DNA of 21,125 bases from UBA4874 sp002399435. Its GTDB lineage: Bacteria; Bacillota; Clostridia; Caldicoprobacterales; DTU083. The DNA is taken from positions 1-21,125 of the forward strand of contig DAISGI010000041.1 in the NCBI GenBank assembly GCA_036823195.1. Direction: 5' to 3'. Made by a program: the position numbers and the translations under genes. Shown here piece by piece: positions 1 to 7,916 of the stretch; within the stretch, counting starts at the first letter, position 1; every line of letters begins with the position of its first letter. Below the pieces are notes generated by a model. It saw only the letters and a program-made list of their open reading frames with translations. It had not been told where the DNA came from and made no database searches.

Positions 1-113
1 GATATGATCTTTTTATGCAGGTTCATTGTATCCTCGCAGCCGGCGGTTCATGGATATCAAAGCAATTTTGATTATATATTGATTATTGATTATATTAAGA
101 AAGGATGTTTGGA

Positions 114-1091
114 ATGCATTCAGCGGGTCCGTCCGGTATTGGGCCTTATGGTATTCGATCCGGAATCAATCATAAACATCGGAAAGGCTGGAAAGGTGCC
201 ATCCTTATTCTGTGTGGTACTCTGGTTCTTTTTTCACTGTTGTGGTACAAAGGAACTCTTGGCGCAGGGGAGGATTCGAAAGGCACCGTTCAACGTGCCG
301 GGGGCCAGGAAAGTCCTCCTGCTGCAAAAAATACGGCCCGGTCCGCCAATGGTTCTGCTGGAGGGAAAGGCAATCAGGCTGTCCGCCAGGGGAAAGACGG
401 GGATATGGATTCAAAATCCAGGGATTCAGGGAATACAAGCTCAGGGAATACAAGCTCAGAGGATATGAGTTCAGGGGATAGAAGCTCAGACGACATGAGC
501 TCAAAGATTACGGGGGGTGGAGAAATGGAAGAATGGATGCTGACTTTGGTGAATGACAAGAATCCTCTCCCGAACGGCCATGAGGTTCCGCTGAAGAAGC
601 TGGATAACGGACTGCAGTTTGACGCACGGGCCATCGAATCATTGAATGCCATGCTTTCGGATGCAAGGGCGCAGGGTTTATCGCCTATTGTATGTTCAGC
701 CTATCGAACCATTGAATATCAGCAGAAGTTATTCGGCAAACAAATCGACAAACAGATGTCCAGGGGATTCGATCGCCGTCGGGCAGAGGTGGAAGCGCGT
801 AAAGTCGTCACGGTTCCCGGGACAAGCGAACACAATCTGGGGCTTGCTGCGGATATCGTATCGGAAAGCTATCAGATCCTGGATGACAAACAGGCGGATA
901 CGCCGGAAATGCAGTGGCTGATGGCACATTGTGATGAATATGGATTCATCCTTCGGTATCCGGATGGGAAAACTCCACAGACCGGAGTGATCTATGAGCC
1001 CTGGCATTTCCGCTATGTGGGAAAGAAAGCAGCAAGGGAGATCAAGGAAAGAGGTCTCTGTCTGGAAGAGTATCTGGGAGATGCCAATTAG
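114..1091 (+). CDS. VanY-like D-alanyl-D-alanine carboxypeptidase (peptidase M15B), membrane anchored
   Basis: Predicted zinc D,D-carboxypeptidase that trims the terminal D-Ala of peptidoglycan stem peptides outside the membrane. Seen: 325 residues; an N-terminal basic stretch and one membrane segment (about 28-45); a low-complexity Ser/Asp/Gly linker (to about residue 135); then the M15 domain. The domain has SAYRT, the SEHNLGLAAD motif (zinc ligands H240 and D247) and EPWHFRYVG (catalytic E295, zinc ligand H298). The start at 114 is preferred over an in-frame ATG at 105, because AAGAAAGG (97-104) sits 9 bases before 114 but touches 105. No second domain or vancomycin-resistance genes are seen nearby, so this is more likely a housekeeping wall enzyme than a resistance gene. 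D,D- versus L,D-specificity cannot be decided here. Confidence 0.93.
   Translation: MHSAGPSGIGPYGIRSGINHKHRKGWKGAILILCGTLVLFSLLWYKGTLGAGEDSKGTVQRAGGQESPPAAKNTARSANGSAGGKGNQAVRQGKDGDMDSKSRDSGNTSSGNTSSEDMSSGDRSSDDMSSKITGGGEMEEWMLTLVNDKNPLPNGHEVPLKKLDNGLQFDARAIESLNAMLSDARAQGLSPIVCSAYRTIEYQQKLFGKQIDKQMSRGFDRRRAEVEARKVVTVPGTSEHNLGLAADIVSESYQILDDKQADTPEMQWLMAHCDEYGFILRYPDGKTPQTGVIYEPWHFRYVGKKAAREIKERGLCLEEYLGDAN
426..500 (+). repeat. 15-bp in-frame tandem repeat, five copies, in the VanY linker
   Basis: Five consecutive 15-bp units of the type TCAGGGAATACAAGC. The first two are identical and the next three diverged. Each encodes a five-residue Ser/Asp/Asn-rich block of the linker between membrane anchor and catalytic domain. 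The period is a multiple of three, so copy-number change would alter linker length without a frameshift. Confidence 0.9.
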
Positions 1092-1098
1092 CATCTCC
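1077..1098 (+). other. Perfect 8-bp hairpin across the vanY-like stop codon
   Basis: GGAGATGC (1077-1084) pairs with GCATCTCC (1091-1098) around a 6-base loop containing the TAG stop. A further CCGGA/TCCGG pairing follows. There is no T-tract, so this is a poor intrinsic terminator; it may slow or partly end transcription. The rest of the gap up to the promoter at 1201 holds nothing I recognise. Confidence 0.4.
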
Positions 1099-1200
1099 TG
1101 CCGGATACTTCCGGTCCGGAAACAATCCGATTCTCAAACTGGCTTGGTTCATACAGCTTAATTCCGGCTTCAATTCTAGTCTGGTAAATTATTGAAATCA

Positions 1201-1230
1201 TTGGCAAATCTACACACATCGTGTTATTCT
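1201..1230 (+). promoter_or_regulatory. Candidate sigma-A promoter for the peptide ABC operon
   Basis: TTGGCA (1201-1206, 5 of 6 to consensus), an 18-base spacer, and TATTCT (1225-1230) preceded by TG one base upstream (extended -10). Transcription would start near 1237, giving a leader of about 380 bases before the binding-protein gene. A weaker alternative is TTGGAT (1388)-18-TAAAAT (1412). Confidence 0.5.
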
Positions 1231-1262
1231 ATACAGGAAGGCAGAAAGAAACGGCAGACAGG

Positions 1263-1355
1263 ATCTGACAAAAAGAAGAGAAATGCATACAAAATCTGAC
1301 AAAAAGAAGAGAAACGCATCAAAGGTATGGATAGAAAGAAAAGAAACGCATCATT
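1263..1355 (+). repeat. 31-bp tandem repeat, two good copies and a degenerate third
   Basis: Units begin at 1263 and 1294 with ATCTGACAAAAAGAAGAGAA and a third, degenerate unit begins near 1325 (ends AAACGCATCA). The array lies in the proposed leader of the ABC operon. No coding frame of note overlaps it. Confidence 0.75.
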
Positions 1356-1477
1356 GTAATTGACAAATAAACACAAATCAGGACATTTTGGATTTTGAAC
1401 AAGGTATCGAATAAAATTTTTCATAACAACAGGTTGAGACGAATAGAATACGGTAGGTCAGATTGAAAGGGAAGGGC

Positions 1478-1517
1478 AAAAGGACAAGGTAAAAAGGACA
1501 GGGTAAAAGGACAACTG
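1478..1517 (+). repeat. 13-14-bp purine-rich tandem repeat, three copies
   Basis: Three units AAAAGGACAAGGT / AAAAAGGACAGGGT / AAAAGGACAACTG, about 100 bases before the start of the binding-protein gene. Each unit contains AAGGAC, weakly like a ribosome binding site, but no reading frame follows the first two copies. Confidence 0.75.
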
Positions 1518-1619
1518 TGGTTTTGTCTGAAGAAGATTTGGATCCCCGGTTACAAAAGATTAACAGGTCGGAAAACGGTCGTTTTACTGTTAATCAAACC
1601 AAAAAGGAGGATGGAATCT

Positions 1620-3533
1620 ATGTCCAGAAAAAATCTTTCCGGAGTACTCGTTTTTACCATGCTGTTTCTGCTCCTAGCGACGGGATGCAAGTCCGGGACA
1701 TCCACTGGAACAATGACGGATGTGGGCACTCCCCGCAGGGAAACCCTTATTGTCGAAACGCAGACGCCGACGGATGTGCCGGGACAGTTCAACACCTATA
1801 TGCAGGGCACGCAGGTGGGATTTGGCATTCACCAGCTGATGTCTGCCATGATGTGGGAGATGGATACAGTCAAAGGCAAGCAGTTCGCGGAAGTCGCGGA
1901 TGGCATGCCCGAGTCCAATGACGACTTTACCGAGCATACCGTGAAGATCCGCAAAGGGATCAAATGGTCCGACGGGCAGGATCTGAATGCCGACGATGTT
2001 GTTTTCACATTCAATATGATTATGTCCACCCCCGGTATTGGCCAACATGATTATTACAATACCATCTTTTCCTCTGTGAAAAAGCAGGACGATTATACGA
2101 TCCGGATTGTAACAAAGGAACCGTTTCCCCGACTGGCGCAGAAATTCGGTGTTACCATTTACGGCAATGATCTGCGCATTGTACCGCAACATATCTATTC
2201 CAAGGTAAAGGATGTCACCAATTTCAAGGACAGCAAACCTGTGGTGGCCGGCCCGTATACCGTAAAATCCTATGACAAGCTCGGCAAGTGGATTCTTTAT
2301 GAGCGGCGCAAGGACTGGAAAAACAGCACCGTCGGAGTTGTGACCGGCAAGATGCCTCAGGCAAAATATGTTCTCTTCAAGTCCCTTGGAGACGACACCA
2401 CCCGGCAGATGAGCATGATCAACAATGAAGTTGATATTCTGTGCGAGGTTACGCCGGAGATACTGGAAGTTATGACAAAGGACAATGACAAGATTTCCGC
2501 CTGGTATGATGGGTTCCCTTACGCCACCAGTGATGATCCCTGTTCCAAGGGGCTGGCATTTGAAATAGCCAAGGAACCGTTCAGCAGTCCTGATTTTCGC
2601 TGGGGAGTAGCGCTGGCGATGAACTTTGACGAGATCTCTGAAAGCATATTCAGCGGTGTGGGCCGCACCAGTCCCCTGCCGATTCTGACGGATACCAGTG
2701 CCATGCAGGAGCTGTATTACAAGCCGTTGCTCCCCTGGCTGAAAGATTTCGAGCTGGACCTCGGCGATGGGACGAAGGTAAAGCCCTTTGATACCGGCTA
2801 TGCGGAGCGGATGTCAAAAAAGCTCCGGGACAAGGGGTATGATATTCCCACGGACAAAGACAAACTGACCGATATGTTTGGCATCGGCTGCTGGAAATAT
2901 GATCCGGAGGCGGCGGAGAAGCTGTTCCTCAAGGCCGGGCTGGAAAAGAAGACGGATGGATGGTATTTCAAGGGCAAGCCCTTTACGATTCAAATGACTT
3001 ATCTGGCAGATACGGAGGCACAGGCAGGACGCGGGCTTACCGCTGCCTATGACCAGCTGGTCAAGTTTGGATTCAACTGCAGCCTGTCCAGCCAGAGCAG
3101 TGCGACCTGGGATACCAATGCTGCCACCGGAAATTACGAGATCGCCGGTTATTGGCCCACAGGCGGGATTACGAAGGATATTTATTCCCAGATCAACGGC
3201 TGGGACGCCGATCTCATCGTGCCTTTGGGAGAACGGGGCGCCGGACAGGGTTCCCGCTGGAACAATGCCGAAGCGACGAAAATTATTCATGAAATGGCGA
3301 ATCTGTCCCCCGATGATGATAAATCCTATCAGCTGGCCATGGATTTCATGAAGATTGCGGTAAAGGATCTTCCTTTCATCGGATTTCATTCCGGCATCAA
3401 ATTTGTGCCAACCAACAGCACCTACTGGGAGCATTACCCCAATGCCAAGGATCCTTACAACGGTCCATGGTGGTGGTGGAGCTGCTTCAAATATATTACC
3501 ACCGGGATTTCTCCTGTCGGTGCCAAAAAATAA
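1620..3533 (+). CDS. Peptide ABC transporter substrate-binding lipoprotein (SBP family 5)
   Basis: Captures the substrate outside the cell for the importer encoded downstream. Seen: 637 residues; N-terminal basic residues, a hydrophobic stretch and the lipobox LLATGC, with C23 as the lipidated residue. An N-terminal domain follows with the family-5 pattern FTEHTVKIRKGIKWSDGQ and LNADDVVFTFNM. The C-terminal part contains GYWPTGGITKDIY and a Trp-rich end. The start at 1620 fits GGAGG at 1605-1609, about 10 bases away; an in-frame ATG at 1611 lies on top of that site. It is longer than many DppA/OppA proteins (about 540 residues). Family 5 proteins bind di- and oligopeptides but also nickel or sugars, so the peptide substrate is a family-based guess supported by the gene order. 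Confidence 0.95.
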   Translation: MSRKNLSGVLVFTMLFLLLATGCKSGTSTGTMTDVGTPRRETLIVETQTPTDVPGQFNTYMQGTQVGFGIHQLMSAMMWEMDTVKGKQFAEVADGMPESNDDFTEHTVKIRKGIKWSDGQDLNADDVVFTFNMIMSTPGIGQHDYYNTIFSSVKKQDDYTIRIVTKEPFPRLAQKFGVTIYGNDLRIVPQHIYSKVKDVTNFKDSKPVVAGPYTVKSYDKLGKWILYERRKDWKNSTVGVVTGKMPQAKYVLFKSLGDDTTRQMSMINNEVDILCEVTPEILEVMTKDNDKISAWYDGFPYATSDDPCSKGLAFEIAKEPFSSPDFRWGVALAMNFDEISESIFSGVGRTSPLPILTDTSAMQELYYKPLLPWLKDFELDLGDGTKVKPFDTGYAERMSKKLRDKGYDIPTDKDKLTDMFGIGCWKYDPEAAEKLFLKAGLEKKTDGWYFKGKPFTIQMTYLADTEAQAGRGLTAAYDQLVKFGFNCSLSSQSSATWDTNAATGNYEIAGYWPTGGITKDIYSQINGWDADLIVPLGERGAGQGSRWNNAEATKIIHEMANLSPDDDKSYQLAMDFMKIAVKDLPFIGFHSGIKFVPTNSTYWEHYPNAKDPYNGPWWWWSCFKYITTGISPVGAKK

Positions 3534-3636
3534 CGAACATACCTCCTTTACCCGTGATAAACACAACTTTATAAAGGAATTGAAAAATCTTTCAATAGCG
3601 GGATGGATTCTATTGAAGATGATTCATCGAAGGCCC

Positions 3637-3701
3637 AGTATGCCAGATGACCCAGTATGCCAGATGACCCATTATGCCAGATGACCCATTATGCCAGATT
3701 G
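3637..3701 (+). repeat. 17-bp tandem repeat, 3.8 copies
   Basis: Units AGTATGCCAGATGACCC at 3637 and 3654, ATTATGCCAGATGACCC at 3671, and a partial unit at 3688. The array lies between the binding-protein gene and the hairpin at 3749. The rest of the 286-base gap up to the first permease gene shows no gene. Confidence 0.92.
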
Positions 3702-3748
3702 TAAGGAAATGTCTGATTTTATAGGAATATCGATGCTGAACGAATGCC

Positions 3749-3790
3749 GGGGCATGTATCCCCGTTTGATGACATGCCCCCTCTTTTATT
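3749..3790 (+). terminator. Intrinsic terminator/attenuator inside the ABC operon
   Basis: GGGGCATGT (3749-3757) pairs perfectly with ACATGCCCC (3772-3780) around a 14-base loop, followed by CTCTTTTATTCTTCTT. It lies between the binding-protein gene and the first permease. Partial termination here would give much more binding protein than membrane components, a common arrangement in importer operons. No separate promoter for the permeases was found. Confidence 0.75.
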
Positions 3791-3819
3791 CTTCTTCCAA
3801 CAAAGGAGAGAGTGCAGCT

Positions 3820-4818
3820 ATGAAATTTCGCAAATATTTCTTCCTTCGTATCCTGACATGTATCCTGACGATATGGATTGGTGTTACTTTTATCTTTTTT
3901 ATTCCGCGGATGTTTCCCTCCGACCCGGTGGAAAACATGATCGGACAGATCCGGTCCCGTTCCGGGCAAATGGATCCCGTTGAGCTGGAAGCGCTGCGGC
4001 GGTCTTTGCGCGTTCAGTTCGGTCTGGAAGGATCCCTTCTTGAGCAATATGGTTCCTTCCTCTGGAAAGGCCTGCTTCATTTTGATTTTGGGCCTTCCCT
4101 GATGAGCTATCCCACTCCTGCAGGGGAGATCATCCGGACGTATCTGCCTTATACCCTGATCCTGTCGCTGACGACCACCTTGATAGCCTGGATCATTGGC
4201 AATCTTATCGGCCTGCAGGCGGGATTCCGAAAAGATAAACGATCCTCCAAGATTCTGGAGGGGATTGCCATATGTCTCTATCCGGTTCCTTATTTCATTA
4301 TCGCATTGATTCTGCAGATCGTGTTTGCTTTTCAGCTGGGCTGGTTTCCTCTTCAGTCCAACATCAACTCCATGGGAGGCGCCGCCTCGTATCTGGGCTC
4401 CCTTCTCCGGGCATCCATTCTGCCTGCTGTTTCGATGCTGCTGCTGGGGACAGGGTGGTGGATCATATCCATGAAATCCCTTTCCGGTACCACGGCAGAA
4501 GAAGATTTTGTGCTGTATGCCCGTTACCGGGGGATTCCGGAAAAAACCATCGGCAGGAATTACGTTTTCCGCAATTCCGTTCTGACGCAGGTCACAGCGC
4601 TGGCTATGAGCCTCGGCGGAGTATTCAGCGGTTCCATCATGACCGAGATCATCTTTGGGTATCCCGGTGTCGGTACCTTGATCCAAAAGGCGATTCTGCA
4701 GTCGGACTACAATATGATTCTGGGCTGCATCACCATTTCCATTGTCGCCATTTCCCTGTCGACTTTGATTGTGGATCTGATTTATCCGTTTATCGACCCG
4801 CGGATCCGGTACAGTTGA
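3820..4818 (+). CDS. Peptide ABC transporter permease, DppB/OppB type
   Basis: Membrane subunit forming half of the translocation channel. Seen: 332 residues, an N-terminal membrane segment followed by a periplasmic-type loop (FPSDPVENM), about six membrane segments in all, and the permease signature around YARYRGIPEKTI that docks with the ATPases. The C-terminal part reads EIIFGYPGVGTL, typical of DppB/OppB. The frame is open further upstream, but AAAGGAGAG at 3802-3810 and the hydrophobic N-terminus directly after MKFRKYFF fix the start at 3820. It is 19 bases upstream of its partner permease. Substrate specificity is not readable from this subunit. Confidence 0.95.
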   Translation: MKFRKYFFLRILTCILTIWIGVTFIFFIPRMFPSDPVENMIGQIRSRSGQMDPVELEALRRSLRVQFGLEGSLLEQYGSFLWKGLLHFDFGPSLMSYPTPAGEIIRTYLPYTLILSLTTTLIAWIIGNLIGLQAGFRKDKRSSKILEGIAICLYPVPYFIIALILQIVFAFQLGWFPLQSNINSMGGAASYLGSLLRASILPAVSMLLLGTGWWIISMKSLSGTTAEEDFVLYARYRGIPEKTIGRNYVFRNSVLTQVTALAMSLGGVFSGSIMTEIIFGYPGVGTLIQKAILQSDYNMILGCITISIVAISLSTLIVDLIYPFIDPRIRYS

Positions 4819-4837
4819 GAGAGGAGGAACGGAGCGC

Positions 4838-5674
4838 ATGAAAAGGTTCTGGAAAAATGCGAATGGCCGCCTGAAGACCGGCATGGTGATGACAGCCTTC
4901 TTCCTTGTCCTGGGATTTGCAGTGTATTATATTCCCCATATCAATCCCTTCACCTACAACAGTTATCCGGGGAAGCTTCCGCCCTCCGGGCAGCATTGGC
5001 TGGGTACCACCAGCCTGGGACAGGATGTTTTCTGGCTGTTGATGGAATCAATTCACAATTCGCTCCTGATTGGGCTGATTGTCGCCCTGATTGGCACGGT
5101 TGTGGGGGTGTTTGTGGGGCTGCTGGCAGGCTTTTCCGGCGGTGCGGTGGATCGTATGCTGACGGTCGTCACGGATACCTTTGTTGTCATTCCTTCCCTG
5201 CCCATCCTGATTCTGATGACCTCTCTGATGAAAGGATCCTCCGCCGCCATTCTGATGGCGCTGGTGCTGGCCATGTTTGCATGGGCCTGGCCCAGCCGTC
5301 AGATCCGTTCCATGGCCCTGACGATGAAGGAACGGGACTTTATCCAGACGGCGTGGTTTTCCGGGGAAGGTACGGTCCAGGTGATCATGACGGAAATCCT
5401 TCCCTTTGCCCTGACGTGGTCACTGTCCAATTTCATGAACGCGACCCTGTCCGCCATTGCCTCGGAATCCAGCCTTGCCGTCCTGGGCCTGTCCCCGGCA
5501 AACCTGATTTCCCTGGGCAACATGATCCAATGGGCCAGGGAACGCAATGCCATCTTTGCCGGGCAGTGGTTCTGGATCGGCTCGCCCATTGTGGCGACAG
5601 TACTGCTGTTTATCGGATTGTTTCTTTTGATTACGGGTTACAATGACTATCTGTCTAGGAAGAGAGGTAGGTAA
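4838..5674 (+). CDS. Peptide ABC transporter permease, DppC/OppC type
   Basis: Second channel subunit, pairing with the DppB-type protein just upstream. Seen: 278 residues; one N-terminal membrane segment; the family motif HWLGTTSLGQDVFW; then a cluster of membrane helices; the ATPase-contact loop MKERDFIQTAWFSGEG; and the conserved LSAIASESSLAVLGLSP near the C-terminus. GAGGAGG precedes the ATG at 4838 by about 10 bases. The stop codon TAA (5672-5674) is followed at 5676 by the next start, so translation is probably coupled. Confidence 0.95.
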   Translation: MKRFWKNANGRLKTGMVMTAFFLVLGFAVYYIPHINPFTYNSYPGKLPPSGQHWLGTTSLGQDVFWLLMESIHNSLLIGLIVALIGTVVGVFVGLLAGFSGGAVDRMLTVVTDTFVVIPSLPILILMTSLMKGSSAAILMALVLAMFAWAWPSRQIRSMALTMKERDFIQTAWFSGEGTVQVIMTEILPFALTWSLSNFMNATLSAIASESSLAVLGLSPANLISLGNMIQWARERNAIFAGQWFWIGSPIVATVLLFIGLFLLITGYNDYLSRKRGR

Positions 5675-5675
5675 T

Positions 5676-6629
5676 ATGCTGAAAATTGATCATCTGTCCA
5701 CCTCTTATCGGACCATTGACGGAAAGGTACATGTTGTCAACAATCTGGACTTTACAATCCGGGACAACGAGATTTTTGGCATCGCAGGGGAATCGGGCTG
5801 CGGAAAATCGACTCTCCTGAAAGCCATCTATGATATCGTGGAGTTTCCGCTGGAGATTGACTCGGGCCGGGTGATCCTGAGCGGTGAAAAAGACGGCCGG
5901 CCTTTTTCCTGTGAATCCGGCGAAATCCGCAAAACCTGGTGGAACCATATTTCCTATATTCCCCAGGCGGCTCAAAGTGTGCTGAATCCCATCACGCGCC
6001 TGAAGGCCCAGTTTCTGGACTCCGTTCCCGAAAAAATCCGTGAGAGGGAATCCGACCAGCATATTCTCAGGCAGGTTGGCCAATACCTGGAGGAACTGGA
6101 CCTTTCCCCGGACCTTCTGAACGCTTTTCCTTTTCAGCTGTCCGGTGGCATGCGCCAGCGGGTGATCATTGCCCTGGCCACCTTCCTGTCTCCCAATGTG
6201 GTGCTGGCGGATGAACCGACCACCGCCCTGGATGTCGTAGTGCAGCGCGGCATCCTGATGATGCTGATGCGTCTGCAAAAGCAGCTGAAGAATACCATTG
6301 TGCTGGTCAGCCATGACATGGGTGTCCACTATCAGGTGACCGGCCGCATGGCCATCATGTATTCGGGAAGCTTTGTGGAGCTGGGCAAAACGGAGGATAT
6401 CTTCCGAAGCCCGATTCATCCCTATACCACGATGCTGATTGGTGCACTGCCCCGGGTAGGGGACCGGGGACAGAAGATCGGGATTCCGGGACAGCCGCCT
6501 GCGCTGACCGATCCGCCTTCCGGATGCCGGTTTGCACCGCGCTGCCCGGAGGCGACAGAACGATGCCGCTGCGAGGTGCCGGCTTTTCGGGAAGTGAAGC
6601 CCGGCCGTTTTGTGGCCTGCCACATGTAG
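5676..6629 (+). CDS. Peptide ABC transporter ATP-binding protein, DppD/OppD type
   Basis: One of two ATPases that power import. Seen: 317 residues with Walker A GESGCGKST (38-46), Q-loop YIPQAAQSVLNP, signature LSGGMRQRV, Walker B VVLADEPTTALD, and H-loop VSHDMG. The C-terminal oligopeptide-transporter extension has CRFAPRCPEATERC and a later cysteine, the pattern that holds an iron-sulfur cluster in some homologues. The frame is open from 5643, but the ATG at 5676 lies one base after the upstream stop, behind GAGAGGTAGG, and begins the conserved MLKIDHLS. All catalytic motifs are intact. Confidence 0.96.
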   Translation: MLKIDHLSTSYRTIDGKVHVVNNLDFTIRDNEIFGIAGESGCGKSTLLKAIYDIVEFPLEIDSGRVILSGEKDGRPFSCESGEIRKTWWNHISYIPQAAQSVLNPITRLKAQFLDSVPEKIRERESDQHILRQVGQYLEELDLSPDLLNAFPFQLSGGMRQRVIIALATFLSPNVVLADEPTTALDVVVQRGILMMLMRLQKQLKNTIVLVSHDMGVHYQVTGRMAIMYSGSFVELGKTEDIFRSPIHPYTTMLIGALPRVGDRGQKIGIPGQPPALTDPPSGCRFAPRCPEATERCRCEVPAFREVKPGRFVACHM

Positions 6630-6647
6630 AAAAGGAGGTGGATTGAT

Positions 6648-7619
6648 ATGGGACAAACATTTCTGGAACTGAAAGGTGTCACAAAAATCTTTCGGATTGG
6701 CGGCATACTGAGAGGAAAAAAGCTTGTGGCCGTGGACAATGTTTCCCTTGCAATGGACTCTGATGAGCCGACCATCCTGTCGGTGGTCGGAGAATCCGGA
6801 TGCGGGAAGTCCACTCTGTGCCGCATGATTCTTCGTATGTACAAACCGGACGAAGGGGATATTGTACTGGATGGCCATTCCTATTCCAATCCGAAGGAAT
6901 ATAATCCCCGGCAGTTCCGCATGGAGGTTCAGCCGATTTTCCAGAATCCCTATGAGTCCTTTTCTGCACGCAAAAAAGTGGACACCTATCTGTTCAATAC
7001 GGCGCTCCGGCTGGGTATTGCCAAAGATCACAGGGAAGCGGAGCAGCGAATTGATGAAACACTGCGCAGCGTTGGCATGTCCCTGCCCTCGGTAAGGGAT
7101 AAATACCCCACTCAGTTTTCCGGAGGGGAGCTTCAGCGCATTTCGATTGCCCGGGCTTTGATTACGCGCCCGAAGCTGATTGTTGCAGACGAACCTGTCG
7201 CCGCCATTGATGCCTCCATGAAGATGAACATTGTTAACCTGTTTCGGCAGCTGAAGGATCAGTATCATGTTTCCTTCCTTTATATCACCCATGATCTTTC
7301 CACGGCTTATTATGTCTCCGACTTCATCGCTACTCTTTATCGCGGCTGTCTGGTGGAGTATGGTCCTGCCAGGGAGATCATGGAAGATCCGGCGCATCCC
7401 TATACGGAGCTTTTGATGAATGCCGTGCCCCGGGTGGGGGACAAATGGAAGGAGGAGATGGCGATGCCGGATACCGAGGATAAGGAATATGCCCTTTCCG
7501 CCTGCAAATTTGCTCCCCGCTGTCCTTATGCAACAGAGGAATGTCGGGAGAAGCAGCCGGAGATGACCAATCCTGGCAAATCCCGAAAGGTAGCGTGCTG
7601 GCATCCCCTGATTTCCTGA
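6648..7619 (+). CDS. Peptide ABC transporter ATP-binding protein, DppF/OppF type
   Basis: Second ATPase of the importer; forms a heterodimer with the DppD-type protein. Seen: 323 residues, Walker A GESGCGKST (48-56), Q-loop QPIFQNPYESFSARK, signature FSGGELQRISIARAL, Walker B LIVADEPVAAID, H-loop THDLSTAYY, and the C-terminal CKFAPRCPYATEEC extension. AAAGGAGGTGG lies about 9 bases before the ATG. It is the last gene of the operon, followed at once by a strong terminator. All motifs for ATP hydrolysis are present. Confidence 0.96.
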   Translation: MGQTFLELKGVTKIFRIGGILRGKKLVAVDNVSLAMDSDEPTILSVVGESGCGKSTLCRMILRMYKPDEGDIVLDGHSYSNPKEYNPRQFRMEVQPIFQNPYESFSARKKVDTYLFNTALRLGIAKDHREAEQRIDETLRSVGMSLPSVRDKYPTQFSGGELQRISIARALITRPKLIVADEPVAAIDASMKMNIVNLFRQLKDQYHVSFLYITHDLSTAYYVSDFIATLYRGCLVEYGPAREIMEDPAHPYTELLMNAVPRVGDKWKEEMAMPDTEDKEYALSACKFAPRCPYATEECREKQPEMTNPGKSRKVACWHPLIS

Positions 7620-7626
7620 CGGTTCT

Positions 7627-7694
7627 GTGCTTCGGACTGCTTCTGAGACGTGCTTTTTCTGAGTCATGGGGCTGTCCGAAGCACTTTATTCTTT
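7627..7694 (+). terminator. Intrinsic terminator of the peptide ABC operon
   Basis: An 11-bp perfect stem, GTGCTTCGGAC (7627-7637) with GTCCGAAGCAC (7674-7684), extended inward by GC/GC after a T-T mismatch. TTTATTCTTT follows. The loop is long (36 bases) and may contain a small inner hairpin. It starts seven bases after the dppF-like stop. Confidence 0.82.
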
Positions 7695-7753
7695 CCGGAT
7701 CCGGACATTTTCCATTCCTTTTGTGAAAAAGCGGAAAAAAATCAGCAATTCGC

Positions 7754-7782
7754 TTGAATCATCGGGGATATGCCTGTAAAAT
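7754..7782 (+). promoter_or_regulatory. Sigma-A promoter for pepC
   Basis: TTGAAT (7754-7759), a 17-base spacer, TAAAAT (7777-7782). It lies after the terminator of the importer operon and before pepC. Transcription from about 7789 would place the 13-bp repeat array inside the untranslated leader. Confidence 0.7.
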
Positions 7783-7803
7783 AGGATTAGTGCATCAAGG
7801 ACC

Positions 7804-7868
7804 GGAAAGAAAGATCGAAAAGAAAGATTGGAAAGAAAGATTGGAAAGAAAGATTGGAAAGAAAGATC
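7804..7868 (+). repeat. 13-bp purine tandem repeat, five copies, in the pepC leader
   Basis: Five head-to-tail copies of GGAAAGAAAGATT, with small changes in some copies, from 7804 to 7868. They lie between the promoter and the pepC ribosome binding site. The array is all purine except the terminal T/C bases of each unit. Confidence 0.92.
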
Positions 7869-7916
7869 GGGAAAGATGAAATGAAGTCCACAGAGGGAAA
7901 GGAAGGTTGTTTTTCT

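Noticed and set aside
68..96. TTGATT-17-TATATT as a promoter for the VanY-like gene
   Set aside because: It would start transcription near 103, inside or after the ribosome binding site, leaving almost no leader. The sequence is simply AT-rich; the real promoter may lie upstream of the window.
114..1091. Vancomycin-resistance vanY
   Set aside because: No vanR/S, vanH, vanA/B ligase or vanX is seen in the window; VanY-type peptidases are common housekeeping genes in Clostridia.
3637..3701. Repeat array considered as a CRISPR
   Set aside because: The 17-bp units are directly adjacent without spacers, and no cas genes are present. The same holds for the other arrays in the window.
3610..4884. 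Long open frame on the minus strand (424 codons) across the first permease
   Set aside because: It is antisense to a permease with clear family motifs, has no recognisable domain and no ribosome binding site; similar long antisense frames at 5655-7667, 7944-9482 and 10003-11673 are rejected for the same reason.
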